Shown here: piece after piece, positions 52,690 to 62,139 of the stretch
Numbering within the stretch: the first letter of the stretch is position 1
Layout of the letters: each line of letters opens with the position of its first letter
Origin: Acinetobacter sp. WCHA45
Lineage (GTDB): Bacteria; Pseudomonadota; Gammaproteobacteria; Pseudomonadales; Moraxellaceae
Length of the DNA stretch: 64,000 nucleotides
Direction of reading: 5' to 3'
Assembly: GCF_002165255.2 (NCBI RefSeq)
Contig: NZ_CP028561.1
Coordinates: forward strand, 930,001 to 994,000
The notes under the pieces: generated by a model
What the model was told of the DNA's origin: nothing
The model's database searches: none
Seen by the model: only the letters and a program-made list of their open reading frames with translations
Translations under genes and position numbers: made by a program

Positions 52690-53763
52690 ATGACAACGTT
52701 GAAAAATGATCGTTTTTTACGAGCTTTATTACGTGAACCTGTAGACACCACGCCCGTTTGGATGATGCGTCAAGCAGGGCGTTATTTACCAGAATATCGT
52801 GAAACTCGTGCTCAGGCAGGCGATTTCTTATCTCTATGTAAAAATACTGAATTTGCCTGCGAGGTAACATTACAACCGTTACGCCGCTATGAGCTTGATG
52901 CTGCGATTTTATTTTCCGATATTTTGACTATACCTGATGCTTTAGGTTTAGGTTTGTATTTTGAAACAGGTGAAGGACCAAAGTTTCATAAGACAGTGCG
53001 CACTGAACAAGATGTGGCGAATTTACCTAAACTAAATTCTAAATCAGATCTCGCTTATGTCATGAATGCAGTTTCAACGATTCGATCTGCTTTAAATGGA
53101 CAAGTGCCGCTGATTGGTTTTTCGGGTAGTCCTTGGACACTAGCGACTTATATGATTGAAGGTGGTTCAAGCAAAGAATTTCGTTTCACAAAAAATATGA
53201 TGTACGCACAGCCAGAAGTATTGCATGCTTTACTTGATCATCTTGCTGATTCAGTGATTGATTATCTGAATGCTCAAATTGATGCAGGCGCTCAAGCGAT
53301 TCAAATTTTTGATAGCTGGGGTGGTGCGCTAGCGCATAGGGAATATATTGAATTCTCACTGAACTATATGACCAAGATTATTGCAGGATTACAACGTGAA
53401 AAAGATGGTCGACGTATTCCGATTATTGTGTTCACCAAAGGTGGCGGTCAGTGGTTGGAGACGATGCTGACCACAGGTGCGGATGCGTTTGGCCTAGATT
53501 GGACTACACCGCTTTATACTGCACGTGATGTGGTTGCAGGGCGTGCTGCTTTACAAGGGAATTTAGATCCTGCTGTGCTTTATGGTTCAGCTGCTTCAAT
53601 TGAAAAATCTGTGAAAGCGATGCTGGATGATGCGTATGCGAATGGTGAAAAAACAGGGTATATCGCAAACTTAGGTCATGGTATTACCCAATGGGTCGAT
53701 CCAGCACAGCCTAAGATTTTTGTAGATACTGTTCATGAATACAGTACTAAATATTTAGGTTGA
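52690..53763 (+). CDS. hemE: Uroporphyrinogen decarboxylase
   Basis: 357 aa from ATG 52690 (TTG 52684 extends the frame), the usual length. It converts uroporphyrinogen III to coproporphyrinogen III in haem synthesis. Signatures: [16 protein letters not shown], the active-site aspartate in [29 protein letters not shown], the tyrosine region, and [11 protein letters not shown]. Divergent from the transpeptidase gene. Confidence 0.97.
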   Translation: MTTLKNDRFLRALLREPVDTTPVWMMRQAGRYLPEYRETRAQAGDFLSLCKNTEFACEVTLQPLRRYELDAAILFSDILTIPDALGLGLYFETGEGPKFHKTVRTEQDVANLPKLNSKSDLAYVMNAVSTIRSALNGQVPLIGFSGSPWTLATYMIEGGSSKEFRFTKNMMYAQPEVLHALLDHLADSVIDYLNAQIDAGAQAIQIFDSWGGALAHREYIEFSLNYMTKIIAGLQREKDGRRIPIIVFTKGGGQWLETMLTTGADAFGLDWTTPLYTARDVVAGRAALQGNLDPAVLYGSAASIEKSVKAMLDDAYANGEKTGYIANLGHGITQWVDPAQPKIFVDTVHEYSTKYLG

Positions 53764-53805
53764 TATTTTTAATCATTTCAAAGTAAACGCGCTAGGATCA
53801 GTTTT

Positions 53806-54600
53806 GTGCAGTTGATTGTATTACCGCTCAACTTTATCTTTAAGGCAGCCTCGGCTGCCTTATTTGGGTTGTTGCTTTTGATTGCATTTGCAGTCACCGC
53901 ACCGATGGCAAGTCATGAATATTGGGGTTTTTTTCGTTACGATTATTTGTTGTTTTATGCACTGATTATTCAAGCCTGTCTGATTTATTTAAAGCTCGAG
54001 TCATGGGCAGAAGCGAAAGTGATTGCTTTATTCCATATCATGGCGATGGGAATGGAAATATTTTTGACCCATCCAGCGATTGCCTCATGGCAATATCCTC
54101 AACCAGCTATCTTTAAATTACTGACTGTGCCATTGTTTGCAGGATTTATGTATTCAGCAGTGGGTAGTTTTTTTGCTCGGTCTTTGCGACTCTATAATGT
54201 TTCATTCGAGAATTTGCCGAATTTTGGCAATATGCTGTGTTTAGCAGTGTTGTCTTACCTTAATTTTATGACCAAGTTTTTTATTCCTGACTATCGAATG
54301 GTTTTATTTGTTTGGAGTATTATTATTTTTTGGAAGACCAAACTTTATTTTCAATTACAACAGCATCAGTTTAAAGTTCCGATGTTACCTGTACTATTGG
54401 TGCTTGCCTTCTTGATCTGGATTGCAGAAAACATTAGTACATTTTATAAAATCTGGTTATATCCGAGTCAAGTTGATGCTTGGCATATGGTGGGTTGGGG
54501 CAAGTTAGGTTCTTGGTATCTATTATTACTTTTAAGTTTAGTCTTGGTTTTAAAAATATTAGGTGTGCGGGATAAAAATGGATCTTGGCGATTGCGCTAA
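53806..54600 (+). CDS. DUF817-family integral membrane protein
   Basis: 264 aa, seven to eight predicted membrane helices, no signal peptide apart from the first helix. The conserved pattern of DUF817 is present: FRYDYLLFYALIIQ, ESWAEAKVIALFHIMAMGMEIF, SWQYPQ and ENISTFYKIWLYP. Translation probably begins at GTG 53806 with AGGA nine bases upstream. It lies 42 bp after hemE on the same strand. The function of the family is unknown. Confidence 0.85.
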   Translation: MQLIVLPLNFIFKAASAALFGLLLLIAFAVTAPMASHEYWGFFRYDYLLFYALIIQACLIYLKLESWAEAKVIALFHIMAMGMEIFLTHPAIASWQYPQPAIFKLLTVPLFAGFMYSAVGSFFARSLRLYNVSFENLPNFGNMLCLAVLSYLNFMTKFFIPDYRMVLFVWSIIIFWKTKLYFQLQQHQFKVPMLPVLLVLAFLIWIAENISTFYKIWLYPSQVDAWHMVGWGKLGSWYLLLLLSLVLVLKILGVRDKNGSWRLR

Positions 54601-54620
54601 AAGATTATAGTCGTGCAAAT

Positions 54621-54645
54621 GGAGCTTTTATTGAGCTCCTTTTTG
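54621..54645 (+). terminator. Weak terminator after DUF817 gene
   Basis: A 6-bp stem GGAGCT/AGCTCC followed by TTTTT. Confidence 0.6.
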
Positions 54646-54786
54646 TTATGAATATTTCATATATATTTCAAAATTTATTTGCTAAAAAAGTTTAACCTCG
54701 TTATGTTAATCCTTGTGTAAGAATAATTACACAGCACAATAGTGATAACAAATAGTTAAAAATAATTGAGACTGGAGACATTTCTT

Positions 54787-55256
54787 ATGTTAAAAAAATT
54801 GCATTAGCAGCTTTGCTGGCAGCTGGCTCAAGTGTTGCAATGGCTGATAATGATGTTGGTTGCGGTGCTGGTACACAAATTTGGGCAGGTCAAAAAGGTA
54901 TTGCACCTAAAATCCTTGCAGCAACAACCAATGGAATTTTTACGAACCAATTATTAGGGATTACATTCGGTACTTTAGGATGCCGTCAAGGTGGAACTGT
55001 TACGGCTCAAGTCGTTACATTTACAAATGAAAATGCTGAATCTTTAGCGCGTGATATGGCAGTAGGTCAAGGTGAAAGCTTAAACGTACTTGCTGAACTT
55101 ATGCAGATCAAAGCAACGGATAAAGCGCGTTTCTTTGCTGTTTCTAAAGCAAATTTTGCTGAAATTTACTCAAGCAAAAATAAAAATACGCTTCAAGTTT
55201 TAGATTCTTTACAAAGTGTAATGGCGAAAGATGCTGTACTCACAGCTTACGTTTAA
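54787..55256 (+). CDS. DUF3015 periplasmic protein, frame broken at a poly-A run next to the start codon
   Basis: About 155 aa if read through. The family signature is clear: signal peptide (KKIALAALLAAGSSVAMA), then VGCGAGTQIWAGQKG, IAPKILAATTNGI and TFGTLGCRQGG. GGAGA stands eight bases before ATG 54787, but the start codon is one base out of frame with the rest. ATG TTA is followed by seven A (54792-54798), where eight would give MLKKIALAAL. As written, translation would stop after six codons; the longest open frame without a shift begins at 54813 and lacks most of the signal peptide. It could be a sequencing slip, a real mutation or a slippage-controlled gene. Confidence 0.8.
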
Positions 55257-55269
55257 TACGTTTGAACAT

Positions 55270-55296
55270 AAAACCCTGTCTTAATGGCAGGGTTTT
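55270..55296 (+). terminator. Terminator after DUF3015 gene
   Basis: AAAACCCTG (55270-55278) pairs with CAGGGTTTT (55288-55296), extended inward by a G-U and a G-C pair. Confidence 0.85.
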
Positions 55297-55340
55297 CTTA
55301 TAGATAATTTATTCTTAATAATCTTAAAATTTGCGACTGA

Positions 55341-57221
55341 ATGAAATTAATAACTTGTACCATTGCTACTTTAATGTGCCATTTTGCACATGCTTCAGTT
55401 GAAACCGATATACAAAATTATTTGAAGATTGCTGAGCAGAAACAACTGCATCAAGACATCACATGGCAACGCCTAATGTATGCTGACCAATCGCAAAAAA
55501 GTGAGGTTGCTTATGATGGATATTTTTATGCAAAAGATGGAAAAAATAATTTAAAAAATGAATTAGAAGCTGATGTAAAAGCTCTATTTATTAATACTGC
55601 TGAGAATCAATCGATTCGTTGCAAATTTCCAGCTCGTAGTCGTTGGTTGATCCAACAACTTAATATTGATACCGAAAAGCTTCCAATAGTGAAGTGTCCT
55701 GAGTTTGATCAATGGATTAATCAAATTAAACCACATAAAGCTACGTTGATTTACGCAACTGACTTTATGGGTAATCCAAGTTCGATATTTGGGCATACGC
55801 TACTTCGTTTAGACCCTAAAGATCAGAAGCAACTAAACTTAGTTTCATACGCAGTAAACTATGCAGCGACAGTCAGTGGTGAGGATAATTGGTCATATGC
55901 ATGGAAAGGTTTAACAGGGCAGTATCCAGGTGAATATTCTTTAATGCCTTACTATCGTAAAGTAAAAGAGTATGGTGACTTTGAAAGCCGTGATTTGTGG
56001 GAGTATGAGCTCAATTTAACCCCTGAAGAGACTCGTTTCTTAGTCGAACATATTTGGGAAATGCAGCACGTGAGTTTTCCCTATTATTTCGTCAGTGATA
56101 ATTGTGCTTATCGTTTATTAGGCCTAATTGATTTAGTACGTCCCGATTTAAACCTAAAACAGCAGTTTAGTTACGCTGCAATTCCAATCGAAACCTTAAA
56201 GGCTGTTGATCAGCAAGCTTTAGTTAAAGAAGTGGTCTATCGTCCTGCATTGGAAACTCAACTACTTTCGCAAGCCAAACAACATGGTACAGATTTGGCT
56301 AAAGTTGCCCATCAAATTGCTTTTATTGAAACTGATCAAGTTCAATCCACGCTAAAAACATATAGTCAGCAAGATCAGGCCAAGATTTTAGAAATGGCTT
56401 ACGATGACTTATATCTACAATATATCAGCCGTCAAGTTGATGCCAATATTGCTCAGCCAAAATTAAGGCAGCTTCTTGCTGAAAGAAGTCAAATTCAAGT
56501 TGAAAAGCAACGTCAACAACCAGAGCGTCCAAAAATGCAGCCTGTAGAAGGGCATCATGCACGTAATTTTTCAGTGAATGTGGGTGAGGTGCAAGGAAAA
56601 AAGTTTGTGGAGCTGGGTCATCGTCAGGCCTATCACGATTTGATTGATCTACAAGGAGGTTATCGCACAGGCACACAATTACTGTTTTTAGATGGTAGTC
56701 TGCAATATCGTGATGACAAGCTCAAGCTCGAACATTTAGATCTATTATCGGTGAATTCTTATAACCCGATTCAGCCATTTAAAGCACCAGTCACTTGGGG
56801 ATTTAATCTAGGTTGGAAACAGGAAGCAATTGAAAATGGGCAGTTTAGTGAAGATGCGCAACATGGCGTGATGAATCTAAATATGCAAGTTGGTTATAGC
56901 GTGGCAGATTATGATCGTCGACATCTGTGTTATGCCCAACTACAAAGCTATATTCAAGGTGGAAAAAAATTAGATAAAGGTTGGCGCGTTGGAGCTGGGC
57001 CGACTGTAGGGTGTATGAACGTATGGTCTGATAATATTAATAGTGTGGTGCAAATTGAACTGCCGTATTGGCAAAATCAGAACCAGTGGAATTTAAGAGT
57101 CGGTACACAGCTACAATATAGTCTGAATACAAGTCATACTCTGCGTCTGAATTGGGATTTTGAACAACAAGATCATAAAGACTGGAATAAAGTAGGTTTA
57201 GGCTATGTTCTGTTTTTTTAG
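55341..57221 (+). CDS. DUF4105 (Lnb-like) periplasmic/outer-membrane protein
   Basis: 626 aa with a signal peptide (KLITCTIATLMCHFAHA). The DUF4105 domain spans about 95-370: TDFMGNPSSIFGHTLLR with H152, and VSDNCAYRLL with C255, the presumed Cys-His catalytic pair of this NlpC/P60-like fold. The C-terminal ~220 residues have alternating aromatic beta-strand patterns and end LGYVLFF, with a terminal Phe, as outer-membrane barrels do. The family includes Lnb, a lipoprotein N-acyltransferase described in other phyla; whether this protein has that activity is not known. It is next to the DUF3015 gene. Confidence 0.82.
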   Translation: MKLITCTIATLMCHFAHASVETDIQNYLKIAEQKQLHQDITWQRLMYADQSQKSEVAYDGYFYAKDGKNNLKNELEADVKALFINTAENQSIRCKFPARSRWLIQQLNIDTEKLPIVKCPEFDQWINQIKPHKATLIYATDFMGNPSSIFGHTLLRLDPKDQKQLNLVSYAVNYAATVSGEDNWSYAWKGLTGQYPGEYSLMPYYRKVKEYGDFESRDLWEYELNLTPEETRFLVEHIWEMQHVSFPYYFVSDNCAYRLLGLIDLVRPDLNLKQQFSYAAIPIETLKAVDQQALVKEVVYRPALETQLLSQAKQHGTDLAKVAHQIAFIETDQVQSTLKTYSQQDQAKILEMAYDDLYLQYISRQVDANIAQPKLRQLLAERSQIQVEKQRQQPERPKMQPVEGHHARNFSVNVGEVQGKKFVELGHRQAYHDLIDLQGGYRTGTQLLFLDGSLQYRDDKLKLEHLDLLSVNSYNPIQPFKAPVTWGFNLGWKQEAIENGQFSEDAQHGVMNLNMQVGYSVADYDRRHLCYAQLQSYIQGGKKLDKGWRVGAGPTVGCMNVWSDNINSVVQIELPYWQNQNQWNLRVGTQLQYSLNTSHTLRLNWDFEQQDHKDWNKVGLGYVLFF

Positions 57222-57257
57222 ATAAGATATCACTAGGATCAGGCCAATTTCCAGTAT

Positions 57258-57620
57258 CTAGACTTCAACGATGACGTAGTATTTTTTAACCGCTTCAATG
57301 ACTTCAAATGTACCGACAAATGAGGGTGGGATAATCCCTGCATTTCCAGCAGTCACTTCAATAAAGGAATTGGTTTTTTCATCGTGGATACGAACAATAC
57401 CTTCAATGATTTGAAAAAATTCTTGTTTATTGTCAGCGAATTGAATATTCCAAGCACCAATTTCACATTGCCAAATACCGCAGTCCATATGCGGATGTTC
57501 GTATAAACTATAAGTTAAACGTTCAGGATTACCTCGCACCAAACGATCAGGACGAGGAAAATCAATGCTGGCTTCATTTTGAAGAGGTTGTGTCTGACCT
57601 GCGAGATAAATGGATGACAT
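57258..57620 (-). CDS. Small cupin-domain protein (DUF861/EutQ-like)
   Basis: 120 aa. A single cupin barrel: GIWQCEIGAWNIQFADNKQEFFQIIEGIVRI and GNAGIIPPSFVGTFEV. The Trp-rich motif C-G-I-W and QEFFxIxEGxV is that of the small DUF861-type cupins (related to ureidoglycine aminohydrolase), in which metal-binding histidines are often lost, as here. The function is unknown. It converges with the DUF4105 gene. Confidence 0.82.
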   Translation of the reverse strand: MSSIYLAGQTQPLQNEASIDFPRPDRLVRGNPERLTYSLYEHPHMDCGIWQCEIGAWNIQFADNKQEFFQIIEGIVRIHDEKTNSFIEVTAGNAGIIPPSFVGTFEVIEAVKKYYVIVEV

Positions 57621-57685
57621 AACAAGTAATGCATATGTTTAAATGGATAGCGTATTATAATGGAAAATTTATAAATTAAATTGTT

Positions 57686-57883
57686 ATGAAAGATGAAATT
57701 ATGAGGTGTGATGAGTGTAAAAGTGAGTATTTTAAGCATTCATCAAAAATGGAGGCATTATGTCCTGAGTGTGCATATCTGCTCTATGGCTATAAAAATT
57801 GTAAACATCATTTTCAAAATCAGCGTTGTTTACACTGTTATTGGGATGGTAGTCAGAGTGAGTATATTCGATCAATGAATTGA
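57686..57883 (+). CDS. Small zinc-ribbon protein
   Basis: 65 aa (or 60 aa from the ATG at 57701). It has three cysteine pairs, CDEC, CPEC and CLHC, plus a single C and HH in NCKHHF. The arrangement CxxC-x(n)-CxxC then C-x-H-H-x(n)-CxxC suggests two zinc-binding knuckles. No good Shine-Dalgarno sequence precedes either start. It is too small to name; similar ORFs occur in Acinetobacter, as I recall. Divergent from the cupin gene. Confidence 0.65.
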   Translation: MKDEIMRCDECKSEYFKHSSKMEALCPECAYLLYGYKNCKHHFQNQRCLHCYWDGSQSEYIRSMN

Positions 57884-57931
57884 ATTAGCGATAACCATAC
57901 TTATATAAAGCCTGATTATCACTAACAATTA

Positions 57932-58486
57932 TCAATAACTCTCAGGAACAGCACTTAAGAACTCACGACGTGCATCTTTGTCAGTTTTAAAATCACCAAC
58001 AAAAGAAACAGTACGTGTCGTTGATTCTTGCTTGCCTACACCACGCATCATCATACACATATGCGCTGAATCAATTACTACAGCAACACCACGTGCCTGA
58101 GTGACTTCTGCAACTGCTTCTGCAATTTGTTGAGTCAAGTTTTCTTGAATCTGCAAACGACGTGCAAACATTTCAGTAATACGCGCAAATTTAGAAAGAC
58201 CTAAAACTTGACCTTCAGGTAAATAAGCAATATGGACACGACCATAAAAAGGGAGAAGGTGATGTTCACAAAGCGAATAAAACTCGATATTTTTGACCAA
58301 TACCATTTCATGGTTATCGGATGGGAAAACCGCACTATTTGTAACTTCTTCAAGGGTTTTGCTATAACCAGAAGTTAAAAAAGAAAAAGCTTTAGCCGCA
58401 CGCATAGGCGTATCTTTTAAGCCTGGGCGATTTAGATCTTCGCCAACGGCAGTTAAAATATTTGCGTACGATTGCTGCATAGACAT
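57932..58486 (-). CDS. folE: GTP cyclohydrolase I
   Basis: 184 aa from ATG 58486 (a GTG at 58498 extends the frame). It makes dihydroneopterin triphosphate from GTP, the first step of folate synthesis. Zinc ligands are in [13 protein letters not shown] (C, H) and [10 protein letters not shown] (C); [31 protein letters not shown] and the C-terminal REFLS are typical. This is the zinc-dependent type IA enzyme. Confidence 0.96.
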   Translation of the reverse strand: MSMQQSYANILTAVGEDLNRPGLKDTPMRAAKAFSFLTSGYSKTLEEVTNSAVFPSDNHEMVLVKNIEFYSLCEHHLLPFYGRVHIAYLPEGQVLGLSKFARITEMFARRLQIQENLTQQIAEAVAEVTQARGVAVVIDSAHMCMMMRGVGKQESTTRTVSFVGDFKTDKDARREFLSAVPESY

Positions 58487-58570
58487 AACAATGTTCACTT
58501 AGGTGGGTTGAACAAAACGGGAATTGTATCAGAAAACGACTCAAAAACTTAATTTTGAACCAAATGCCGA

Positions 58571-59260
58571 TTATTGTTTGTGCTTTGGGTGCTTTTCTGC
58601 ACGTTTTAAGAGCACTAAAACAGCACCAGTACCCCCTTGATTTTCAGGTGCGCTGACAAATGCAAGTACATCACGATGTTGTCTAAGCCAGCCATTGACA
58701 TAGGTTTTTAAAATGCCCTCAGGTCCTTTACCGTGAACAATTTTGATGACATTTTGATTTTCATCTTTTGCCATTTGAATGATTTGTAGAACGGCTGCTC
58801 GGGCTTGTTCAACCGTACAACCATGTAAATCGACTGCTTCAAACCAACGAGTTTTACCTGCTTTTAAGTCTTCAAATACTTTGTGCTGCAAAGTTGCAAT
58901 TCGATAGCTTAAAGTCGCTTGGCTTGCCACTGGATTTAAGATCGCTTGAGTATCCGAAATTTCTGTAAGCTCTTGCTCTGCACCACCTTCTGCCGCAGCA
59001 CGTTTTGCCAAGGTTTGGGCATCAACTTTTTTGCGACGTGTGACTTTGGTGTCGGCAATATTTTGATTGTCGATTGGTTTTACCCCAAGCAGGGCTTTTT
59101 TAAAAAGCTCAGTATCTTCCAACTCTTCTGCAATGGCTGGAGTTTTTTGTGACTCTGCTTGTTTTGCAATAGCACTTGCTTGAGGATTAGAGATTTGCTT
59201 TTTAAAGGCTTTCAGTAAGTTAAACTGATCTTTAGAAAGCGATGAATCATGTTTACTCAT
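58571..59260 (-). CDS. Smr-domain protein (SmrA/SmrB-like nuclease)
   Basis: 229 aa. A charged, probably disordered N-terminal half (1-120) precedes the Smr domain at about 140-222: VDLHGCTVEQARAAV, IKIVHGKGPEGILKT and the C-terminal APENQGGTGAVLVLL. DLHG and HGKG are the catalytic/RNA-binding motifs. SmrB in E. coli cleaves mRNA at collided ribosomes; a nuclease role here is inferred from this. It lies upstream of folE on the same strand, 72 bp apart. Confidence 0.9.
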   Translation of the reverse strand: MSKHDSSLSKDQFNLLKAFKKQISNPQASAIAKQAESQKTPAIAEELEDTELFKKALLGVKPIDNQNIADTKVTRRKKVDAQTLAKRAAAEGGAEQELTEISDTQAILNPVASQATLSYRIATLQHKVFEDLKAGKTRWFEAVDLHGCTVEQARAAVLQIIQMAKDENQNVIKIVHGKGPEGILKTYVNGWLRQHRDVLAFVSAPENQGGTGAVLVLLKRAEKHPKHKQ

Positions 59261-59454
59261 AAGTTTAGAAAAATAGGCAAGATACGAGAGATGTAAAATT
59301 ATAGTCTGAAACCGTGATGATTTGAACTAAATTGCATTCATGGAGCGATATGAGCTTTAAAGTGATGATAAATGCTTCAAAGTATAGAAGGGATAAATTG
59401 ATTTAGTTTCTTTATCCATTATCTACGGAAGCTACGTTTGTAATTTTTCATTCA

Positions 59455-59874
59455 TTAAGAGGGAGTTAGAATCCTTATAATTCGTGATTGGTTTAAGCCT
59501 TTATTTTTAAAACGGTCGTACAGTTCAAAGCAAATATGTTGGTTAATTTGAACACGGGGTAAAGTATCATCGAAGTCAAAATAACGAATATAACCAGATT
59601 GATCCATCACAATTGCAAGGCGCTCGAAGTGACCTTTCCGTTTCTGAAAAGTTTTATATTGTTCTACTACACCGCATTCTTCAGATTTAATAAATGTATC
59701 TACAGGGGAAAAGTACATTCCGCTGCTAATAAAGATGACTCCAGGAATTAAACTAAAGAAATAAAATACTCTTGGATCTTTGAACTTCTGAATTTTTTGA
59801 TAGCAATAGAGATGACTATAAATTGGAAAGCCAACTAAAAAGATCAGCCCTAGAATTAATAAAAAATTACTCAT
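59455..59874 (-). CDS. Hypothetical membrane protein
   Basis: 139 aa. Two membrane helices (about 3-22 and 38-56) are followed by a soluble C-terminal domain of ~80 residues with alternating beta-like pattern (GYIRYFDFDDTLPRVQI). Two cysteines (about residues 67 and 115) may form a disulfide if the domain is periplasmic. No family recognised. Codon use fits the neighbours; the ribosome site is weak. It is not in an evident operon. Confidence 0.6.
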   Translation of the reverse strand: MSNFLLILGLIFLVGFPIYSHLYCYQKIQKFKDPRVFYFFSLIPGVIFISSGMYFSPVDTFIKSEECGVVEQYKTFQKRKGHFERLAIVMDQSGYIRYFDFDDTLPRVQINQHICFELYDRFKNKGLNQSRIIRILTPS

Positions 59875-59973
59875 GTTTTTTCATCAGTCTTTAATCGTTG
59901 ATTAATCTATTGGTATTTTCTAACTCTAATTTTTATTCTTTATTAAGAACTTATATTTGGTTCTAGCATCATT

Positions 59974-60006
59974 TAAAAGGTTCAAGGCAAAATTTCACCT
60001 TGAACC
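59974..60006 (-). terminator. Terminator of trpC
   Basis: Perfect 9-bp arms (59979-59987 and 59998-60006, GGTTCAAGG / CCTTGAACC) with TTTTAAAT on the minus strand, just after the trpC stop. Confidence 0.85.
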
Positions 60007-60014
60007 CCATAAAT

Positions 60015-60821
60015 TTAAACCTGTTCAGGCTTTCCAAACAACTCAGTAAACGCTTGATCTGGACGAGGCTGTTTCATAAAGCTTTCACCGACAAGGAAAG
60101 TATGAATATCATTGGCTTGCATCATTTCTACATCAGCAGGAGTTGCAATACCACTTTCAGTAACCAATACACGCGAAGCAGGTAACAATTTCTTTAAACG
60201 TAATGAAGTATTTAAATCCACCTCAAAGGTTTTAAGATTGCGGTTATTCACACCTAGAATACAGTGCTCAGAAAGCTTTAACGCACGTTCCAATTCATAT
60301 TCATCATGCACTTCAACCAATACATCAAGTTGATGCTCAAATGCAGTTTTTGACATTTCTTCAAGTTGTTGATCTGATAAACATGCCACGATTAATAAAA
60401 TACAATCTGCATGTAAGGCACGTGCTTCAACCACGTTATAAGGATCAACCAAGAAGTCCTTACGCAAAGCTGGTAGGGCACAGTGATTACGTGCAATCGC
60501 AATATTTTCATCCGCACCTTGAAAGAAATCCACATCTGTCAATACAGACAAGCAAGCAGCACCTGCTTGTTCATATTGCTGTGCAATTTCAGCGGGATTG
60601 AAATCTGCACGAATAACACCTTTAGAAGGTGACGCTTTTTTAATTTCAGCAATCACGGCTGGACGTTTATGTTGCAAAGCCTTAGCAAAACCACGCACTG
60701 GTGTTGCTTCTTTTGCCCACTGTTCAACATCGTGTAGGCTACGTTGTTTTAAACGTGTTGCAAGCTCCTCATGTTTGCGGTCAACAATTTTACCTAAAAT
60801 GGTATTTTGAATATCGATCAT
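60015..60821 (-). CDS. trpC: Indole-3-glycerol phosphate synthase
   Basis: 268 aa. A TIM-barrel enzyme of tryptophan synthesis that closes the indole ring with loss of CO2. Motifs: VIAEIKKASPSKGVIRADF (catalytic Lys), LSVLTDVDFFQG, LRKDFLVDPY, LVEVHDEYELERAL, GVNNRNLKTFEVD and VTESGIATPADV. It is the single-function form, not fused to trpF. It starts 9 bp after trpD and ends the operon. Confidence 0.97.
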   Translation of the reverse strand: MIDIQNTILGKIVDRKHEELATRLKQRSLHDVEQWAKEATPVRGFAKALQHKRPAVIAEIKKASPSKGVIRADFNPAEIAQQYEQAGAACLSVLTDVDFFQGADENIAIARNHCALPALRKDFLVDPYNVVEARALHADCILLIVACLSDQQLEEMSKTAFEHQLDVLVEVHDEYELERALKLSEHCILGVNNRNLKTFEVDLNTSLRLKKLLPASRVLVTESGIATPADVEMMQANDIHTFLVGESFMKQPRPDQAFTELFGKPEQV

Positions 60822-60830
60822 GAGAAGTCC

Positions 60831-61880
60831 TTAGTCTGCCTGATATTGTTTCAATGTCTTGGTAAATTCAGCCAAGATACTCATTTTTTCTAAGGCTTGT
60901 CCGCCATAAAGAATATCTTGAGCGAACTCAACTGCTTGCTTGTAAGTCTTGGTGATACCAGCAACATAAATACCTGCACCTGCATTGAGTGCAATCATGT
61001 TTGCTGCTTTTTCACCAATATCTGATTTATCTCGGCTTAAAGCATCTTTGATTAGCTTTAAGCTTTCTTCTGAACTATTCACCACTAAACCAGTGAGGGT
61101 TTGAGATGGAATACCTACATCATCTGGTGTCAAAGTCCATTCAGTAATTTCGCCATCTTTCAGTTCAGCAACTGTGGTTGGTGCTGCAAGACTGATCTCA
61201 TCTAAACCATCTTTAGAGTGTACAACCAGTACATGCACTGCACCCAACTGCTTTAATACTTCAGCGATAGGGCGGCATAACTCATCTGAAAATACCCCAA
61301 TCACAAAACGATTGACCCCAGCAGGATTGGTTAATGGACCAAGTAAATTAAAAATACTACGAATACCTAACTCACGACGAGGTGCAACTGCATAACGCAT
61401 GGCTTTATGATGATTTGGTGCAAATAGGAAACCTACACCCATTTCACGGATGCAGCGTTCGGTTTGTTGCATATCTAAATCAAGCTGAATACCCATTTGT
61501 TCGAGTACATCGGATGAACCTGACTTACTCGACACGCCACGGTTACCATGTTTGGCAATCGTTGCACCAGCAGCAGCGATAACGAAACTTGAAGCTGTAG
61601 AGACGTTAAATAAATTCTGACCATCTCCACCTGTGCCGACAATATCGACCAAGTGAGGAATATCACTCACATCAATTTTAATTGCAAACTCACGCATAAT
61701 GCGTGCTGCTGCAGTGATTTCATCAATACTTTCACCTTTCATGCGCAAGCCCATCATCAGTGCACCGATTTGTGCATCAGTTGCTTCGCCCTGCATAATG
61801 CTACGCATGACATCTTCCATTTGTGGCTGGGTAAGATGAATGTTTTTGGTAATGTGATTAAGAGCCTGTTGGATATTCAT
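60831..61880 (-). CDS. trpD: Anthranilate phosphoribosyltransferase
   Basis: 349 aa from the second ATG (61880), which matches the usual Acinetobacter length; an ATG at 61886 adds two residues. It adds phosphoribose to anthranilate. Visible: [11 protein letters not shown], the PRPP-binding [39 protein letters not shown], and [30 protein letters not shown]. It is separated from trpG by a 1.1-kb gap that holds a dead transporter gene. Confidence 0.97.
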   Translation of the reverse strand: MNIQQALNHITKNIHLTQPQMEDVMRSIMQGEATDAQIGALMMGLRMKGESIDEITAAARIMREFAIKIDVSDIPHLVDIVGTGGDGQNLFNVSTASSFVIAAAGATIAKHGNRGVSSKSGSSDVLEQMGIQLDLDMQQTERCIREMGVGFLFAPNHHKAMRYAVAPRRELGIRSIFNLLGPLTNPAGVNRFVIGVFSDELCRPIAEVLKQLGAVHVLVVHSKDGLDEISLAAPTTVAELKDGEITEWTLTPDDVGIPSQTLTGLVVNSSEESLKLIKDALSRDKSDIGEKAANMIALNAGAGIYVAGITKTYKQAVEFAQDILYGGQALEKMSILAEFTKTLKQYQAD

Positions 61881-62079
61881 AGTCATGAGTTACAGCATTA
61901 ATGATTAAAATTCTTAAGTGAAGTTGGTTAGTAAAGGAGAAGGGCTTGGTTTTGTGAGAAATGGCTCACTTGCTAATCGGCTATGTTAGCAGAAAATAGT
62001 CTCAGTTTTATGTTTGTGCTTAGATTTTAATTTAAATAGCTAGGTAGAGTGGTTCTTAATCTTTTCTAATCATGATCTG

Positions 62080-62121
62080 TATAAAATCAAAAGCCAATCA
62101 TCGAATCGAATGACTGGCTTT
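62080..62121 (-). terminator. Terminator downstream of tcyP remnant
   Basis: On the minus strand AAAGCCAGTCAT / ATGATTGGCTTT (62121-62110 with 62101-62090, one mismatch), then TTTTGATTTT. Confidence 0.75.
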
Positions 62122-62139
62122 GATTGAAACAATATATGA

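Noticed and set aside
60341..60601. 86-aa plus-strand ORF in trpC
   Set aside because: Antisense to a well-conserved enzyme, with no ribosome site.
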